From: Bin16 sp965208625
GTDB lineage: Bacteria; Chloroflexota; Dehalococcoidia; Lucifugimonadales; Australimonadaceae
Assembly: GCA_965208625.1 (NCBI GenBank)
Contig: OZ242348.1
Span: forward strand, 1,488,001-1,552,000
Direction: 5' to 3'
DNA length: 64,000 bases
Made by a program: the position numbers and the translations under genes. Shown piece by piece: positions 25,244 through 33,002 of the stretch. Position 1 is the stretch's first letter. Each line of letters opens with the position of its first letter. Below the pieces are notes generated by a model. That model was not told where the DNA came from. It saw only the letters and a list, made by a program, of their open reading frames with translations, and made no database searches.

Positions 25244-26536
25244 ATGACAAGCGACGCATCAGCACTCCCCGGCCCCCGGTCGTTCCGCGCGTCCGGGCCC
25301 ACGTACATCGCCACAATCGCCGTCGGCCACGGCCTCAAGCACTGGTACATCGCCGCCTTCGCCGTCTTCCTCCCCCTCATCGTGGAGGAGTACGAACTCA
25401 CGGCCACCGGCGTCACCGCCATCGCCATCATCAAGCAGTTCGGCGGCGGCTTCCCCAACTTCTTCGTCGGCTACGTGTCGGACCGCCTCAGCGGATACTG
25501 GCACCTGATACTCCCCTTCTCGTTCCTCTTCGCCGCGCTATTCATGATGCTCTCAGGGCTGGCGCCCTGGGTCTGGCCGGTCGTCGCCCTGGCGTCCCTC
25601 GGCGGACTCGCCGCTTCGTTCTGGCATCCGCCCGCCATCTCCATGCTCAGCACGCGATTCCCCGACCGCAAAGGGATGGCGATCGCCTACCACGGCTCGG
25701 GCTCCGGCGCAGGCGAGGCGCTCGGCCCGCTCGCGGTCGGTTTCATCCTCGCCTTCTGGCTCGCCGACGACTGGCGGCTCTACACCCTCCTCAGCTTCGC
25801 CCCGGCCGTCGTCATCTCCATCGGCATGTACTGGCTCCTCTCCGGGGCCCCGAGGAGGCAGCCGGACACGCATGCCCAGCTCCCCCGGCTCTCGGACCCC
25901 ATACGCCTGCTCAGGTACCCGGTCTACGTCAGCCTCGCCTATGCCAACTTCACCCGCTCCTTCTCCCACTTCGGACTCGTCAGCTTCATGCCGGTCTACC
26001 TCGCACTGGATGATGGCCTGAACATGGACAGCTTCGGCGTCGGCCTCCACGTCGGATTGCTCACACTCCTCGGCGTCGTCTTCGGGCCGCTCTTCGGCTA
26101 CTTCTCCGACCGCATCGGCAGGCGGATCCCCATCGTGACCGCCATGTTCGTCATCGGCGCGGGCATGTTGATCATCGCCGCCATCGGCGAGACCACCATC
26201 GCGATAGACTTCACTCTGCCGCTCACGTCCATCGCCATTCAGACCGAGATACTCGTCATCACCCTCGCCCTCGCCTTCATCGGACTCTTCCTCTGGTCGA
26301 GCCAGGACGTCGTCAACGCCACCGCCATGGACGCCTCGCCGCCCGGCCTGCAGGGCTCCACGGTCGGCATCATGTTCCTCAGCAGCCTCAGCGGCGCGAC
26401 GGTCGGCGCGATCGTGATGGGAGTCGTGGTCGGCCTAACGGGAACGTACGAGAGCATCTTCTGGCTCGGGGGAGCGGTCGCCGCCCCCGGCGCGCTCGTC
26501 TTCCTCTTCGCCCCGCTCCGCCGACGCACCGCCTGA
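25244..26536 (+). CDS. major facilitator superfamily transporter
   Basis: A 430-residue integral membrane protein with about 12 hydrophobic segments. The MFS A-like motif is FVGYVSDRLSGYWH after TM2, and its second-half counterpart is FGPLFGYFSDRIGRRIP. A C-terminal region SSQDVVNATAMDASPPGLQGSTVGIMFLSS follows. Start ATG 25244 is preferred because upstream ATGs overlap the promoter. Divergent from selB. The transported compound cannot be inferred; nothing nearby specifies it. Confidence 0.85.
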   Translation: MTSDASALPGPRSFRASGPTYIATIAVGHGLKHWYIAAFAVFLPLIVEEYELTATGVTAIAIIKQFGGGFPNFFVGYVSDRLSGYWHLILPFSFLFAALFMMLSGLAPWVWPVVALASLGGLAASFWHPPAISMLSTRFPDRKGMAIAYHGSGSGAGEALGPLAVGFILAFWLADDWRLYTLLSFAPAVVISIGMYWLLSGAPRRQPDTHAQLPRLSDPIRLLRYPVYVSLAYANFTRSFSHFGLVSFMPVYLALDDGLNMDSFGVGLHVGLLTLLGVVFGPLFGYFSDRIGRRIPIVTAMFVIGAGMLIIAAIGETTIAIDFTLPLTSIAIQTEILVITLALAFIGLFLWSSQDVVNATAMDASPPGLQGSTVGIMFLSSLSGATVGAIVMGVVVGLTGTYESIFWLGGAVAAPGALVFLFAPLRRRTA

Positions 26537-26560
26537 CCCTCCGCCCGCCTGTCTGGTCTG

Positions 26561-26602
26561 GCCCCTTCCCCTTTGATGGGGGAAGGCTGGGATGGGGGTG
26601 AC
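26561..26602 (+). repeat. dispersed G/C-rich hairpin repeat (R1 family)
   Basis: CCCCTTCCCC, loop TTTGAT, GGGGGAAGG, then CTGGGATGGGGGTGA. Same family as 23.2 kb. It is in the gap between the MFS gene and the first methyltransferase. Confidence 0.6.
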
Positions 26603-26664
26603 TCCTACACACCTTGCCCGAGCGTGGTACCCTGCGCGCGCAACACACGCACGGAGGCTATGCC

Positions 26665-27303
26665 ATGACGTCTGACAAGGCGCGCACCGAACGCATCCAG
26701 CGGGTCTACGACTCCAGGGACTACGACGAACTGACCACCGAGTACGACGGCTGGGCCACCGACTACGACGCCGACCTCGAATCGCTCGGCTTCATCGGCC
26801 CGCGTACAGCAGCAGAGACGCTCGCGAAGTACATCAGCAACCCCGAAGCCAAGCTGCTCGACGCAGGCGCGGGCACCGGCATGGTCGGCCTGGAGCTCGC
26901 GCGGCTCGGCTTCAAGCGCATCACCGCCCTCGACCTCTCCCCCGGCATGTTGATGACCGCCAACGAGAAGTTCGTCTACGAGGAACTCGTCGTGGGCGAA
27001 CTCGGCAAGCCCCTCTCCTTCGAGACGGACGCCTTCGACTCCACGACCTGCGTCGGCACGTTCACCTTCGGCCACGCTCCTGCGGAGTCGCTCGACGAAC
27101 TCATCCGCGTCACGAAGCCGGGCGGGTACATCGTCTTCAGCATCCGCACGGACTACTACACGGACGGTGGCTTCGACGTGAAGCAGAACGCGCTGGCAGA
27201 GGCAGGCAAATGGGAGCTCGTCGAACAGACGGACCCCTTCCAGCCCATGCCCAACGGCGAACCCGACATCTGGTACTACGTCTGGGCCTACCGCGTCCTC
27301 TAG
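26665..27303 (+). CDS. class I SAM-dependent methyltransferase (METTL27/WBSCR27-like), copy 1
   Basis: A 212-residue Rossmann methyltransferase. The SAM-binding motif I is LLDAGAGTGMVGLELARLG, motif II ITALDLSPGML, and motif IV CVGTFTFGHAP, followed by RVTKPGGYIVFSIR (the conserved post-motif). The YDGWATDYDADLESLGFIGP stretch is typical of the METTL27-like group. Start ATG 26665 follows CGGAGGCT. It is a close tandem duplicate of the next gene, about 82% identical at protein level by my count (38 differences in 212). Substrate unknown. Confidence 0.85.
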   Translation: MTSDKARTERIQRVYDSRDYDELTTEYDGWATDYDADLESLGFIGPRTAAETLAKYISNPEAKLLDAGAGTGMVGLELARLGFKRITALDLSPGMLMTANEKFVYEELVVGELGKPLSFETDAFDSTTCVGTFTFGHAPAESLDELIRVTKPGGYIVFSIRTDYYTDGGFDVKQNALAEAGKWELVEQTDPFQPMPNGEPDIWYYVWAYRVL

Positions 27304-27371
27304 CCCCTCCCCTTGAGGGGGTCCTCTGATCCCTTCCCCCTTGATGGGGGAAGGTTAGGATGGGGGTGACT
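27304..27371 (+). repeat. two adjacent G/C-rich hairpin repeats (R1 family)
   Basis: A short hairpin CCCCTCCCC / TTGAGGGG at 27304-27320 is followed by a full R1 copy at 27326-27371 (CCCTTCCCCC, TTGAT, GGGGGAAGG, TTAGGATGGGGGTGA). A separate ATGGTGAGCCTGTCGAACCA motif, a known dispersed bacterial repeat, lies just downstream near 27399. All are in the gap between the duplicated methyltransferases. Confidence 0.55.
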
Positions 27372-27496
27372 CGGCGGGCGGGCTAACACATCCCGCCGCT
27401 CATGGTGAGCCTGTCGAACCACCCAGCACCTCCGGGGAAGGGCTACCCGTGCCGTGATAGCCTGCGAGGCAACCCACGCCATACGAGGGCATCACC

Positions 27497-28135
27497 ATGA
27501 CCAGCGAAAAGGCACGATTCGAACGCTTCCAAAGGGTCTACGGCTCCAGGGACAACGACGAGCTGACGACCACATACGACGACTGGGCCACCGAATATGA
27601 CGCCGACCTCGAGTCGTTCGGCTTCATCGGGCCCCGCACCGCCGTCGATACCCTTGCGAAGTACGTCTCCAACCCCGAAGCAAAGCTGCTCGACGCGGGC
27701 GCGGGCACCGGCATGGTCGGCCAGGAGCTCGCTCGGGTCGGCTTCAAACGCATCACCGCGCTCGACCTCTCCGCTGGCATGCTGATGGTCGCCAACGAGA
27801 AGCTCGTCTACGAGGAACTCGTCGTTGGGGAACTCGGCCAGCCGCTCTCCTTCGAAAGCGACACCTTTGACTCCACGACCTGCGTCGGCACGTTCACCAT
27901 CGGGCACGCCCCCCCAGAGTCGCTCGACGAACTTGTCCGCGTCACCAGACCCGGCGGCTACGTCGTCTTCACCATCCGCCCCGACCACTACACGGAGGCC
28001 GGCTTCGACGTGAAGCAGAACGCGCTGGAAGAAGCGGGCAAGTGGGAACTCGCGGAGCGCAGCGAACCCTTCCGGCCCCTGCCCAACGGCGAGCCCGACA
28101 TCTGGTACAACGTCTGGGCCTACCGCGTCCTCTGA
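27497..28135 (+). CDS. class I SAM-dependent methyltransferase (METTL27/WBSCR27-like), copy 2
   Basis: Same length as copy 1 and colinear with it, including the SAM motif LLDAGAGTGMVGQELARVG and RVTRPGGYVVFTIRP. Upstream sequence is also duplicated (GTGATAGCCTGCG here, GTGGTACCCTGCG before copy 1), so the duplication took in the promoter. The copies differ at scattered sites throughout, suggesting ordinary divergence. The next gene, hisH, begins 25 nt downstream with its own promoter. Confidence 0.85.
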   Translation: MTSEKARFERFQRVYGSRDNDELTTTYDDWATEYDADLESFGFIGPRTAVDTLAKYVSNPEAKLLDAGAGTGMVGQELARVGFKRITALDLSAGMLMVANEKLVYEELVVGELGQPLSFESDTFDSTTCVGTFTIGHAPPESLDELVRVTRPGGYVVFTIRPDHYTEAGFDVKQNALEEAGKWELAERSEPFRPLPNGEPDIWYNVWAYRVL

Positions 28136-28145
28136 CCCGCTCCCC

Positions 28146-28154
28146 TGCTAGAAT
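28146..28154 (+). promoter_or_regulatory. extended -10 box (TGCTAGAAT) of hisH, leaderless arrangement
   Basis: TG-C-TAGAAT ends 6 nt before the GTG start of hisH, so transcript and coding start probably coincide. Confidence 0.55.
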
Positions 28155-28160
28155 CTCTCC

Positions 28161-28781
28161 GTGGGCCCCATCGCGATCATCGACTACGGCGCAGGCAATC
28201 TCCGGAGCGTTCAGAAGGCATTCGAGCGCCTCGGATACCCCGCGCACTTCGTGTCGTCCCCCGGCGAGCTCGACTCGGCAGCGGCCGTCGTCTTCCCCGG
28301 ACAGGGCGCGTCGCCGCAGGCCGTCGCCGCCCTCAACGCCCACGGCATGGCCGACCCCATCCGCAACTGGATCGCCGACGGCAAGCCGTTCTTCGGCGTC
28401 TGCCTCGGCCTGCAACTCCTCCTCGACCACTCCGAGGAGGGCGACACTCCCGGCCTCGGCGTCGTGCCGGGGTACGTCAGGCGCTTCAGTCCAGGGTTGA
28501 AGGTGCCGCACATGGGCTGGAACTCCGTCACGCTCACGCAACCACACCCGCTCTTCGACGGCGTACCGGAGGAGAGCTACTTCTACTTCGTCCACTCCTA
28601 CTACGCCGCGCCGGACGACCCTTCCTGGACCGCGGGCGAAACGCACTACGGCGTCGGGTTCGCCAGTTTCGTCGCCCGGGACAACGTCGTCGCCACCCAG
28701 TTCCACCCGGAGAAGAGCGGAGCGCCGGGCCTCATGCTTTACGACAACTTCGTCAAACACCTGGTGCGAGGGCGGGGATAG
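28161..28781 (+). CDS. hisH: imidazole glycerol phosphate synthase, glutamine amidotransferase subunit
   Basis: Supplies ammonia to HisF for histidine synthesis. The 206-residue class I amidotransferase shows IIDYGAGNLRSVQKAFERLG, FPGQGA, the nucleophile-elbow FGVCLGLQLL, VPHMGWN, YFVHSYYA and TQFHPEKSG with catalytic His and Glu. The oxyanion-region variation (FPGQGASPQ) is normal. GTG start at the leaderless position. hisF, its partner, is not adjacent; an unknown gene and hisA follow. Confidence 0.95.
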   Translation: MGPIAIIDYGAGNLRSVQKAFERLGYPAHFVSSPGELDSAAAVVFPGQGASPQAVAALNAHGMADPIRNWIADGKPFFGVCLGLQLLLDHSEEGDTPGLGVVPGYVRRFSPGLKVPHMGWNSVTLTQPHPLFDGVPEESYFYFVHSYYAAPDDPSWTAGETHYGVGFASFVARDNVVATQFHPEKSGAPGLMLYDNFVKHLVRGRG

Positions 28782-28792
28782 GCAGGAGCGCG

Positions 28793-29410
28793 ATGAACGA
28801 CTCGGAGTATCCCGGCACCTTCGAGAGCCGGATGGAGGAGATGGAGAGGCAGGCGCTCGGGCACCGCGTGCATGAATGGATCGAAGAGTCCCATGCGAAC
28901 TACCGGGAACTTGCCCAGGCGTATATGCACGGCATCGTGGACGCCCTGAATCAGGCAGCCGCTATCACCGAGTGGTACAACGACCGCGACCCCATAGACA
29001 TCGCGGCGGCCCTCCGCGCCGTTGCGGGGCGGAAAGAGGACGGCCTGCCGGAGATGTTCAGGCAGCTCCGCTTCGGCGATGAGCGCCTCTACTCGCGGGA
29101 CGTCATGTACCGGGTGGTCCCAGGCTTTACGCCGCAGAAGCTTGCGGCGATGACGCGGCGTCGCGCCATCGCACCGGACTTCGAACTGCCTGAGGACCCG
29201 CGTTGCGTGGGCTATCGCTGGCAGACCGTGCAAGCCGCCTTCGATCTCGATGAGGAATGGCGTCCTCGCTTCGACGAAGCGGCGGACGCCCTCGCGAAGG
29301 AGGACGACAACCTGGCCTCATTCCGGCAGACGGACCTCGACGACCACGTGCGCGCGAAGCGCTTGTCTACGCTTGACCTCGTCCGTCGTGCCATGCAGGA
29401 GCGAGCCTGA
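28793..29410 (+). CDS. uncharacterised protein between hisH and hisA
   Basis: A 205-residue soluble protein I do not recognise. It is helix-rich with many acidic and basic residues: MEEMERQALGHRVHEWIEESHANYRELAQAY near the N-terminus, a middle DPRCVGYRWQTVQAAFDLDEEW, and a charged C-terminus ending in RRAMQERA. No signal peptide, membrane segment or cysteine motif is visible. AGGAG precedes ATG 28793, and it is 11 nt after hisH and 4 nt before hisA, so it is cotranscribed with them. A role in histidine synthesis cannot be claimed from context alone. Confidence 0.7.
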   Translation: MNDSEYPGTFESRMEEMERQALGHRVHEWIEESHANYRELAQAYMHGIVDALNQAAAITEWYNDRDPIDIAAALRAVAGRKEDGLPEMFRQLRFGDERLYSRDVMYRVVPGFTPQKLAAMTRRRAIAPDFELPEDPRCVGYRWQTVQAAFDLDEEWRPRFDEAADALAKEDDNLASFRQTDLDDHVRAKRLSTLDLVRRAMQERA

Positions 29411-29414
29411 CGCC

Positions 29415-30143
29415 ATGGAGATCATCCCCGCCATAGACCTGCGCGGCGGAGCCGTTGTGCGGCTGCTGCAGGGCAACTACGACCGCCAGACCACCTTCGG
29501 CGACGACCCCGTCGGCGTGGCCCAGGGCTTCGAGGCCGACGGCGCGCCCCGTATCCACGTCGTGGACCTGGACGGCGCGAGAGAGGGACGGCGCACGCAG
29601 GCCGCAGAGGTGCGCGCCGTCGCCGCCGCGGTCGGCATCCCCATCGAACTCGGAGGCGGCCTCCGCTCGGCGGACGTCATCGCCGAGGTGATAGCCGACG
29701 GCGTCGACCGCGTCGTCCTGGGCACCGCTGCCGTTGAGGAGCCCGACCTCATCGAGCGAGCGCTCGCCGCCCACGGAGCGGAGCGCGTCGTCGTCGGCAT
29801 CGACGCCCGCGAGGGCATCGTCTCTGTCGCGGGTTGGACCGAGAGCGGCGCCATCCCTGCGGTCGACCTGCTGAACCGGATGGCCGACATGGGCGTGCGC
29901 CGCTTCATCTACACCGACATCACCCGCGACGGCACCCTCACCTCGCCGAACTTCGCCGCGGTCAGCGACATGGTGGAACGCGCCGACACCGCGGGTGGCG
30001 CGCGCATCATCGCCTCCGGCGGCATCGCTGAGATAGACCACCTCCGCACGCTCGCCAACCTCGGCGCGGAAGGCGCCATCATCGGCGCCGCCATCTACCT
30101 CGGCACGCTCGACCTCGCGGCAGCCGTCGCTGAACTGGGCTAG
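29415..30143 (+). CDS. hisA: phosphoribosyl-formimino-AICAR phosphate isomerase (ProFAR isomerase)
   Basis: A TIM-barrel enzyme of histidine synthesis, 242 residues from ATG 29415. Signatures are IIPAIDLRGGAVVRLLQG (catalytic Asp), VVDLDGAREGR, IELGGGLRS (phosphate loop), VVLGTAAVEEP, VVGIDAREGIVSVAGW, YTDITRDGTL (second catalytic Asp) and IASGGIAEIDHL. The frame upstream (to 29250) is a shadow of the preceding gene. In many genomes hisF follows directly; here a long repeat-rich gap does. Confidence 0.95.
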   Translation: MEIIPAIDLRGGAVVRLLQGNYDRQTTFGDDPVGVAQGFEADGAPRIHVVDLDGAREGRRTQAAEVRAVAAAVGIPIELGGGLRSADVIAEVIADGVDRVVLGTAAVEEPDLIERALAAHGAERVVVGIDAREGIVSVAGWTESGAIPAVDLLNRMADMGVRRFIYTDITRDGTLTSPNFAAVSDMVERADTAGGARIIASGGIAEIDHLRTLANLGAEGAIIGAAIYLGTLDLAAAVAELG

Positions 30144-30146
30144 CCT

Positions 30147-30190
30147 TATCCCCTCTCTTTACAAGGGGAGAGGGTGACAGTGAGGGTACT
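30147..30190 (+). repeat. dispersed G/C-rich hairpin repeat (R1 family)
   Basis: CCCCTCTC, loop, GGGGAGAGGG then TGACAGTGAGGGTACT, directly downstream of hisA. It opens the 30144-30730 gap, which holds at least five repeat or dyad structures and no gene I can support. Confidence 0.55.
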
Positions 30191-30216
30191 CCGGGTCGGG
30201 GAGGAGTGCCGCCGTC

Positions 30217-30236
30217 GTTCCTGCGAAGGCAGGAAC
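30217..30236. repeat. 8-bp hairpin of the GCGAAGGC-type intergenic repeat
   Basis: GTTCCTGC (30217-30224) pairs with GCAGGAAC (30229-30236) around GAAG. This is the core of a widespread bacterial intergenic hairpin. A related hairpin lies at 44310-44329. Confidence 0.5.
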
Positions 30237-30268
30237 CTCGCACCCTCAGCGGCAGGGAGGTCGGGGCT

Positions 30269-30329
30269 GTAGTGTTGAGCGGAGCCGCAGGCGGAGTCTG
30301 CACTTCAGCGCGCAACATCCTCTCGGGGA
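30269..30329 (+). repeat. degenerate TGTTGAGCG-type dispersed repeat (R2 family)
   Basis: Resembles the better copies at 34731 and 38911: GTGTTGAGCGGAGCCGCAGG, then CGGAGTC, and later ACATCCTCTCGGGG. About 12 extra bases interrupt it. Confidence 0.45.
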
Positions 30330-30374
30330 GCGCTCGCTCAACTTCTGACATCCGCCCCTTACCTCACCGCCCCC

Positions 30375-30467
30375 GCATCCGCTACGCTGGATACATGTGC
30401 GCGGCGCCAACACCACCCATAGACAAAACCTATAACTGGCGGCTCACCCATAGACAGAATCTATGGG
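30375..30467 (+). repeat. mosaic dispersed repeat, copy C
   Basis: TCCGCTACGCTGG then CATG matches the 5' block of the 207-bp repeats. Two dyads follow. Site 1 (30417-30435) is CCATAGAC / ACCTATAA. Site 2 (30447-30467) is a perfect 8-bp inverted repeat, CCCATAGA and TCTATGGG, with centre CAGAA. Compared with copies A and B, the outer base pair of site 2 has switched from G-C to C-G and a T-G pair has become C-G, keeping it paired. The 3' block of the family is not recognisable here. Confidence 0.55.
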
Positions 30468-30600
30468 ACCGCGAAGCAGGTTTTGAATTCGATGGGAATC
30501 TTGGTTCCTTGGTCGCGGGAAGCAGTCTACGGCCTTGGAAACACCCCGAACCAAGGAGACCAAGGTTGCCAGGATCGCCTGCCCTCGCACTCGTAAGATA

Positions 30601-30645
30601 CCGACCAAGATTCCCTATTTCAGCGGCCGATGGAATCTTGGTCGG
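30601..30645. promoter_or_regulatory. perfect 14-bp inverted repeat upstream of aconitase
   Basis: CCGACCAAGATTCC (30601-30614) pairs perfectly with GGAATCTTGGTCGG (30632-30645) around a 17-nt loop. A third, direct GGAATCTTGG lies at 30495-30504 and CCAAGG repeats lie near 30551-30565. The stem ends about 40 nt upstream of the aconitase -10 region. It could be an operator, a terminator or a leftover mobile inverted repeat. Confidence 0.5.
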
Positions 30646-30678
30646 ACCCCTGGCCCACTCACGGCGCAACCCGCGCTG

Positions 30679-30698
30679 AGGCGTGATAATCTACGCCT
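30679..30698 (+). promoter_or_regulatory. aconitase -10 region inside a 6-bp inverted repeat
   Basis: AGGCGT (30679-30684) and ACGCCT (30693-30698) flank GATAATCT. The enclosed TG-A-TAATCT reads as an extended -10 box. A symmetrical site over a -10 is a typical repressor operator. The gene start is 38 nt downstream with GGAGG at 30716-30720. Confidence 0.45.
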
Positions 30699-30730
30699 AT
30701 CCACACTCATACTGCGGAGGATGATTGCAC

Positions 30731-33001
30731 ATGGCGGCACCCTTGGTTGATTCCACACCAGCATTCGTCGAGGAGGCATACCGGAAGATGGAGCAGCGGC
30801 TCCAGACCGTCCGTGACCGCCTCGGACGACCGCTCACCTATGGAGAGAAGGTCCTGCTCGGGCACCTCGACGACCCCGGCGACGCCGACCTCCTCCCCGG
30901 CGAGAGCTACCTGAACCTCCGCCCCGACCGCGTCGGTCTGCAGGACGTGACCGGCCAGATGGCCATCCTCCAGTTCATGCAGGCGGGCAAACCCACCACC
31001 GCCGTCCCCACCACCGTCCACTGCGACCACCTCATCACGGCGTTCGAGGGCGCACTCGCCGACACCAACCTCGCCAAGTCAGAGAGCCGCGAGGTCTACG
31101 ACTTCCTCCGCTCCTCAGCCTCCAAGTACGGCCTCGGCTTCTGGGGCCCCGGGTCCGGCATCATCCACCAGGTCATCCTGGAGAACTACGCCTTCCCCGG
31201 TCTCATGATTATCGGCACCGACTCCCACACGCCCAATGCGGGCGGGCTCGGAACGTTCGCCTCCGGCGTAGGCGGCGCTGACGCCGTCGACGTGATGGCC
31301 GGCTTCCCTTGGGAGGTGCTCTACCCGCGCCTCATCGGCGTCAGGCTCACCGGCTCGATGAGCGGCTGGACGGCCCCCAAGGACGTCATCCTCAAGCTCG
31401 CAGGCATCCTCACTGTCTCCGGCGGCACCAATGCCGTCGTCGAGTACTTCGGCCCCGGCGTCAACTCCATCAGCGCCACCGGCAAGGCCACCATCTGCAA
31501 CATGGGCGCCGAACTCGGCGCGACGACCTCCATCTTCCCCTACGACGGCCACGCCGCCGCCTACCTCCGCGCGACCGGCCGCCCCGAGCTCGCCGAACTC
31601 GCCGAGAAGTACGCCCACCTCCTCACCGGCGACCCCGAGGTCGAGGCAGAGCCCGACAAGTACTTCGACCGCGTCATCGAGATAGACCTCGACACGCTGG
31701 AGCCGCACGTCGTCGGGCCGCACACGCCGGACCTCGCGCGCCCCATCTCGGAGCTCGCCGACGCCGTAATCAAGGAGAACTACCCCGACAGGCTCTCCGC
31801 CACCCTGATCGGCTCCTGCACCAACTCCTCGTATGAGGACGTCTCCCGCGCCGCCAACGTCGCCCGGCAGGCCGCCGAGCACGGCGTCGGGGCAGCGGTC
31901 GACTTCCTCGTCACGCCCGGCTCCGAAGCCGTCAACGCCACCATCAAGCGCGACGGGCAGATGGACGCGCTCGAGTCCGTCGGCGCGAGCGTCATGGCGA
32001 ACGCCTGCGGCCCCTGCATCGGCCAGTGGAAGCGGCCCACCATCAACCCCGGAGACGTCAACTCCATCGTCACGTCGTTCAACCGCAACTTCCCTGCCCG
32101 CAACGACGCCAACCCTTCCACGATGAACTTCATCGCGAGCCCGGAGATCGTCACCGCGTTCGCGCTGGCAGGCCGCCTCTCCTTCAACCCCATGACCGAC
32201 ACCCTCACCGGCGCGGACGGCCAGCCCTTCAAGCTCGACCCGCCCGGCGAGGCGCCGGAGGTACCGGAGGACGGCTTCGCCGGACGCGGCTTCGGCTATG
32301 AACCCCCCGCCGACGACGGCAGCGGCATCGTCGTGAGCGTCGACCCCACGTCGACGCGGCTGCAGGTGCTCTCGCCCTTCCCACGCTGGGACGGCAGCGA
32401 CTTCGAGCGCGTGCAGGTGCTCGTGAAGGCCAAGGGCAAGTGCACGACCGACCACATCTCTCCTGCCGGGCCGTGGCTGCGCTTCCGTGGCCACCTGGAG
32501 CGCCTGAGCGACAACGCCTTCCTCGGCGCGGTCAACGCCTTCACCGACGAGCGCGGCGAGGGCCTGAACCAGATCACCGGCGAGCGCGCCCCCTTCCCGC
32601 AGGTCGCCCGCTACTACAAGGAGCACGGCCTCGGCTGGGTCGCCGTCGGCGACTTCAACTACGGCGAGGGCAGCTCCCGCGAGCACGCCGCGATGTCCCC
32701 GCGCCTGCTTGGCGCCAAGGCCGTCATCGTCCGCAGCTTCGCCCGCATCCACGAGACCAACCTCAAGAAGCAGGGCATCCTCCCCCTCACCTTCAGCGAC
32801 CCGGACGACTACGACAAGATCTTCGAGGCCGACACCATCAGCATCACCGGCCTGGACGAGATCGCGCCCGGCAAGCCCATCCGCGCCGTCATCCACCACT
32901 TCGAGGGCGGCGACGAAGAAGTCGAGCTCACCCACACCATGAGCACCGAACAGCTCGAATGGTTCCGCGCCGGCGCCGCCCTCAACATCCTGGGCAAGTG
33001 A
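30731..33001 (+). CDS. acn: aconitate hydratase, mitochondrial type
   Basis: Interconverts citrate and isocitrate in the TCA cycle using a [4Fe-4S] cluster. The 756-residue protein matches the mitochondrial aconitase layout rather than AcnA or AcnB: VHCDHLI, GTDSHTPNAGGLG, cluster ligands in IGSCTNSSYED and NACGPCIGQW, then SFNRNFPARNDANP and, in the swivel domain, TTDHISPAGPWLRFRGHL and YGEGSSREHAA (active-site Ser/Arg). ATG 30731 is chosen over TTG 30725, which would sit only 4 nt from GGAGG. Confidence 0.95.
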   Translation: MAAPLVDSTPAFVEEAYRKMEQRLQTVRDRLGRPLTYGEKVLLGHLDDPGDADLLPGESYLNLRPDRVGLQDVTGQMAILQFMQAGKPTTAVPTTVHCDHLITAFEGALADTNLAKSESREVYDFLRSSASKYGLGFWGPGSGIIHQVILENYAFPGLMIIGTDSHTPNAGGLGTFASGVGGADAVDVMAGFPWEVLYPRLIGVRLTGSMSGWTAPKDVILKLAGILTVSGGTNAVVEYFGPGVNSISATGKATICNMGAELGATTSIFPYDGHAAAYLRATGRPELAELAEKYAHLLTGDPEVEAEPDKYFDRVIEIDLDTLEPHVVGPHTPDLARPISELADAVIKENYPDRLSATLIGSCTNSSYEDVSRAANVARQAAEHGVGAAVDFLVTPGSEAVNATIKRDGQMDALESVGASVMANACGPCIGQWKRPTINPGDVNSIVTSFNRNFPARNDANPSTMNFIASPEIVTAFALAGRLSFNPMTDTLTGADGQPFKLDPPGEAPEVPEDGFAGRGFGYEPPADDGSGIVVSVDPTSTRLQVLSPFPRWDGSDFERVQVLVKAKGKCTTDHISPAGPWLRFRGHLERLSDNAFLGAVNAFTDERGEGLNQITGERAPFPQVARYYKEHGLGWVAVGDFNYGEGSSREHAAMSPRLLGAKAVIVRSFARIHETNLKKQGILPLTFSDPDDYDKIFEADTISITGLDEIAPGKPIRAVIHHFEGGDEEVELTHTMSTEQLEWFRAGAALNILGK

Positions 33002-33002
33002 G

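Noticed and set aside
30206..30679. Long frame through the repeat cluster before aconitase, and the MTVLL-type frames in repeat copies
   Set aside because: Passes through several noncoding repeats and the 14-bp palindrome; copy B of the mosaic repeat has an early stop. The resemblance between copies is better explained at the nucleotide level, though a tiny peptide is not excluded.
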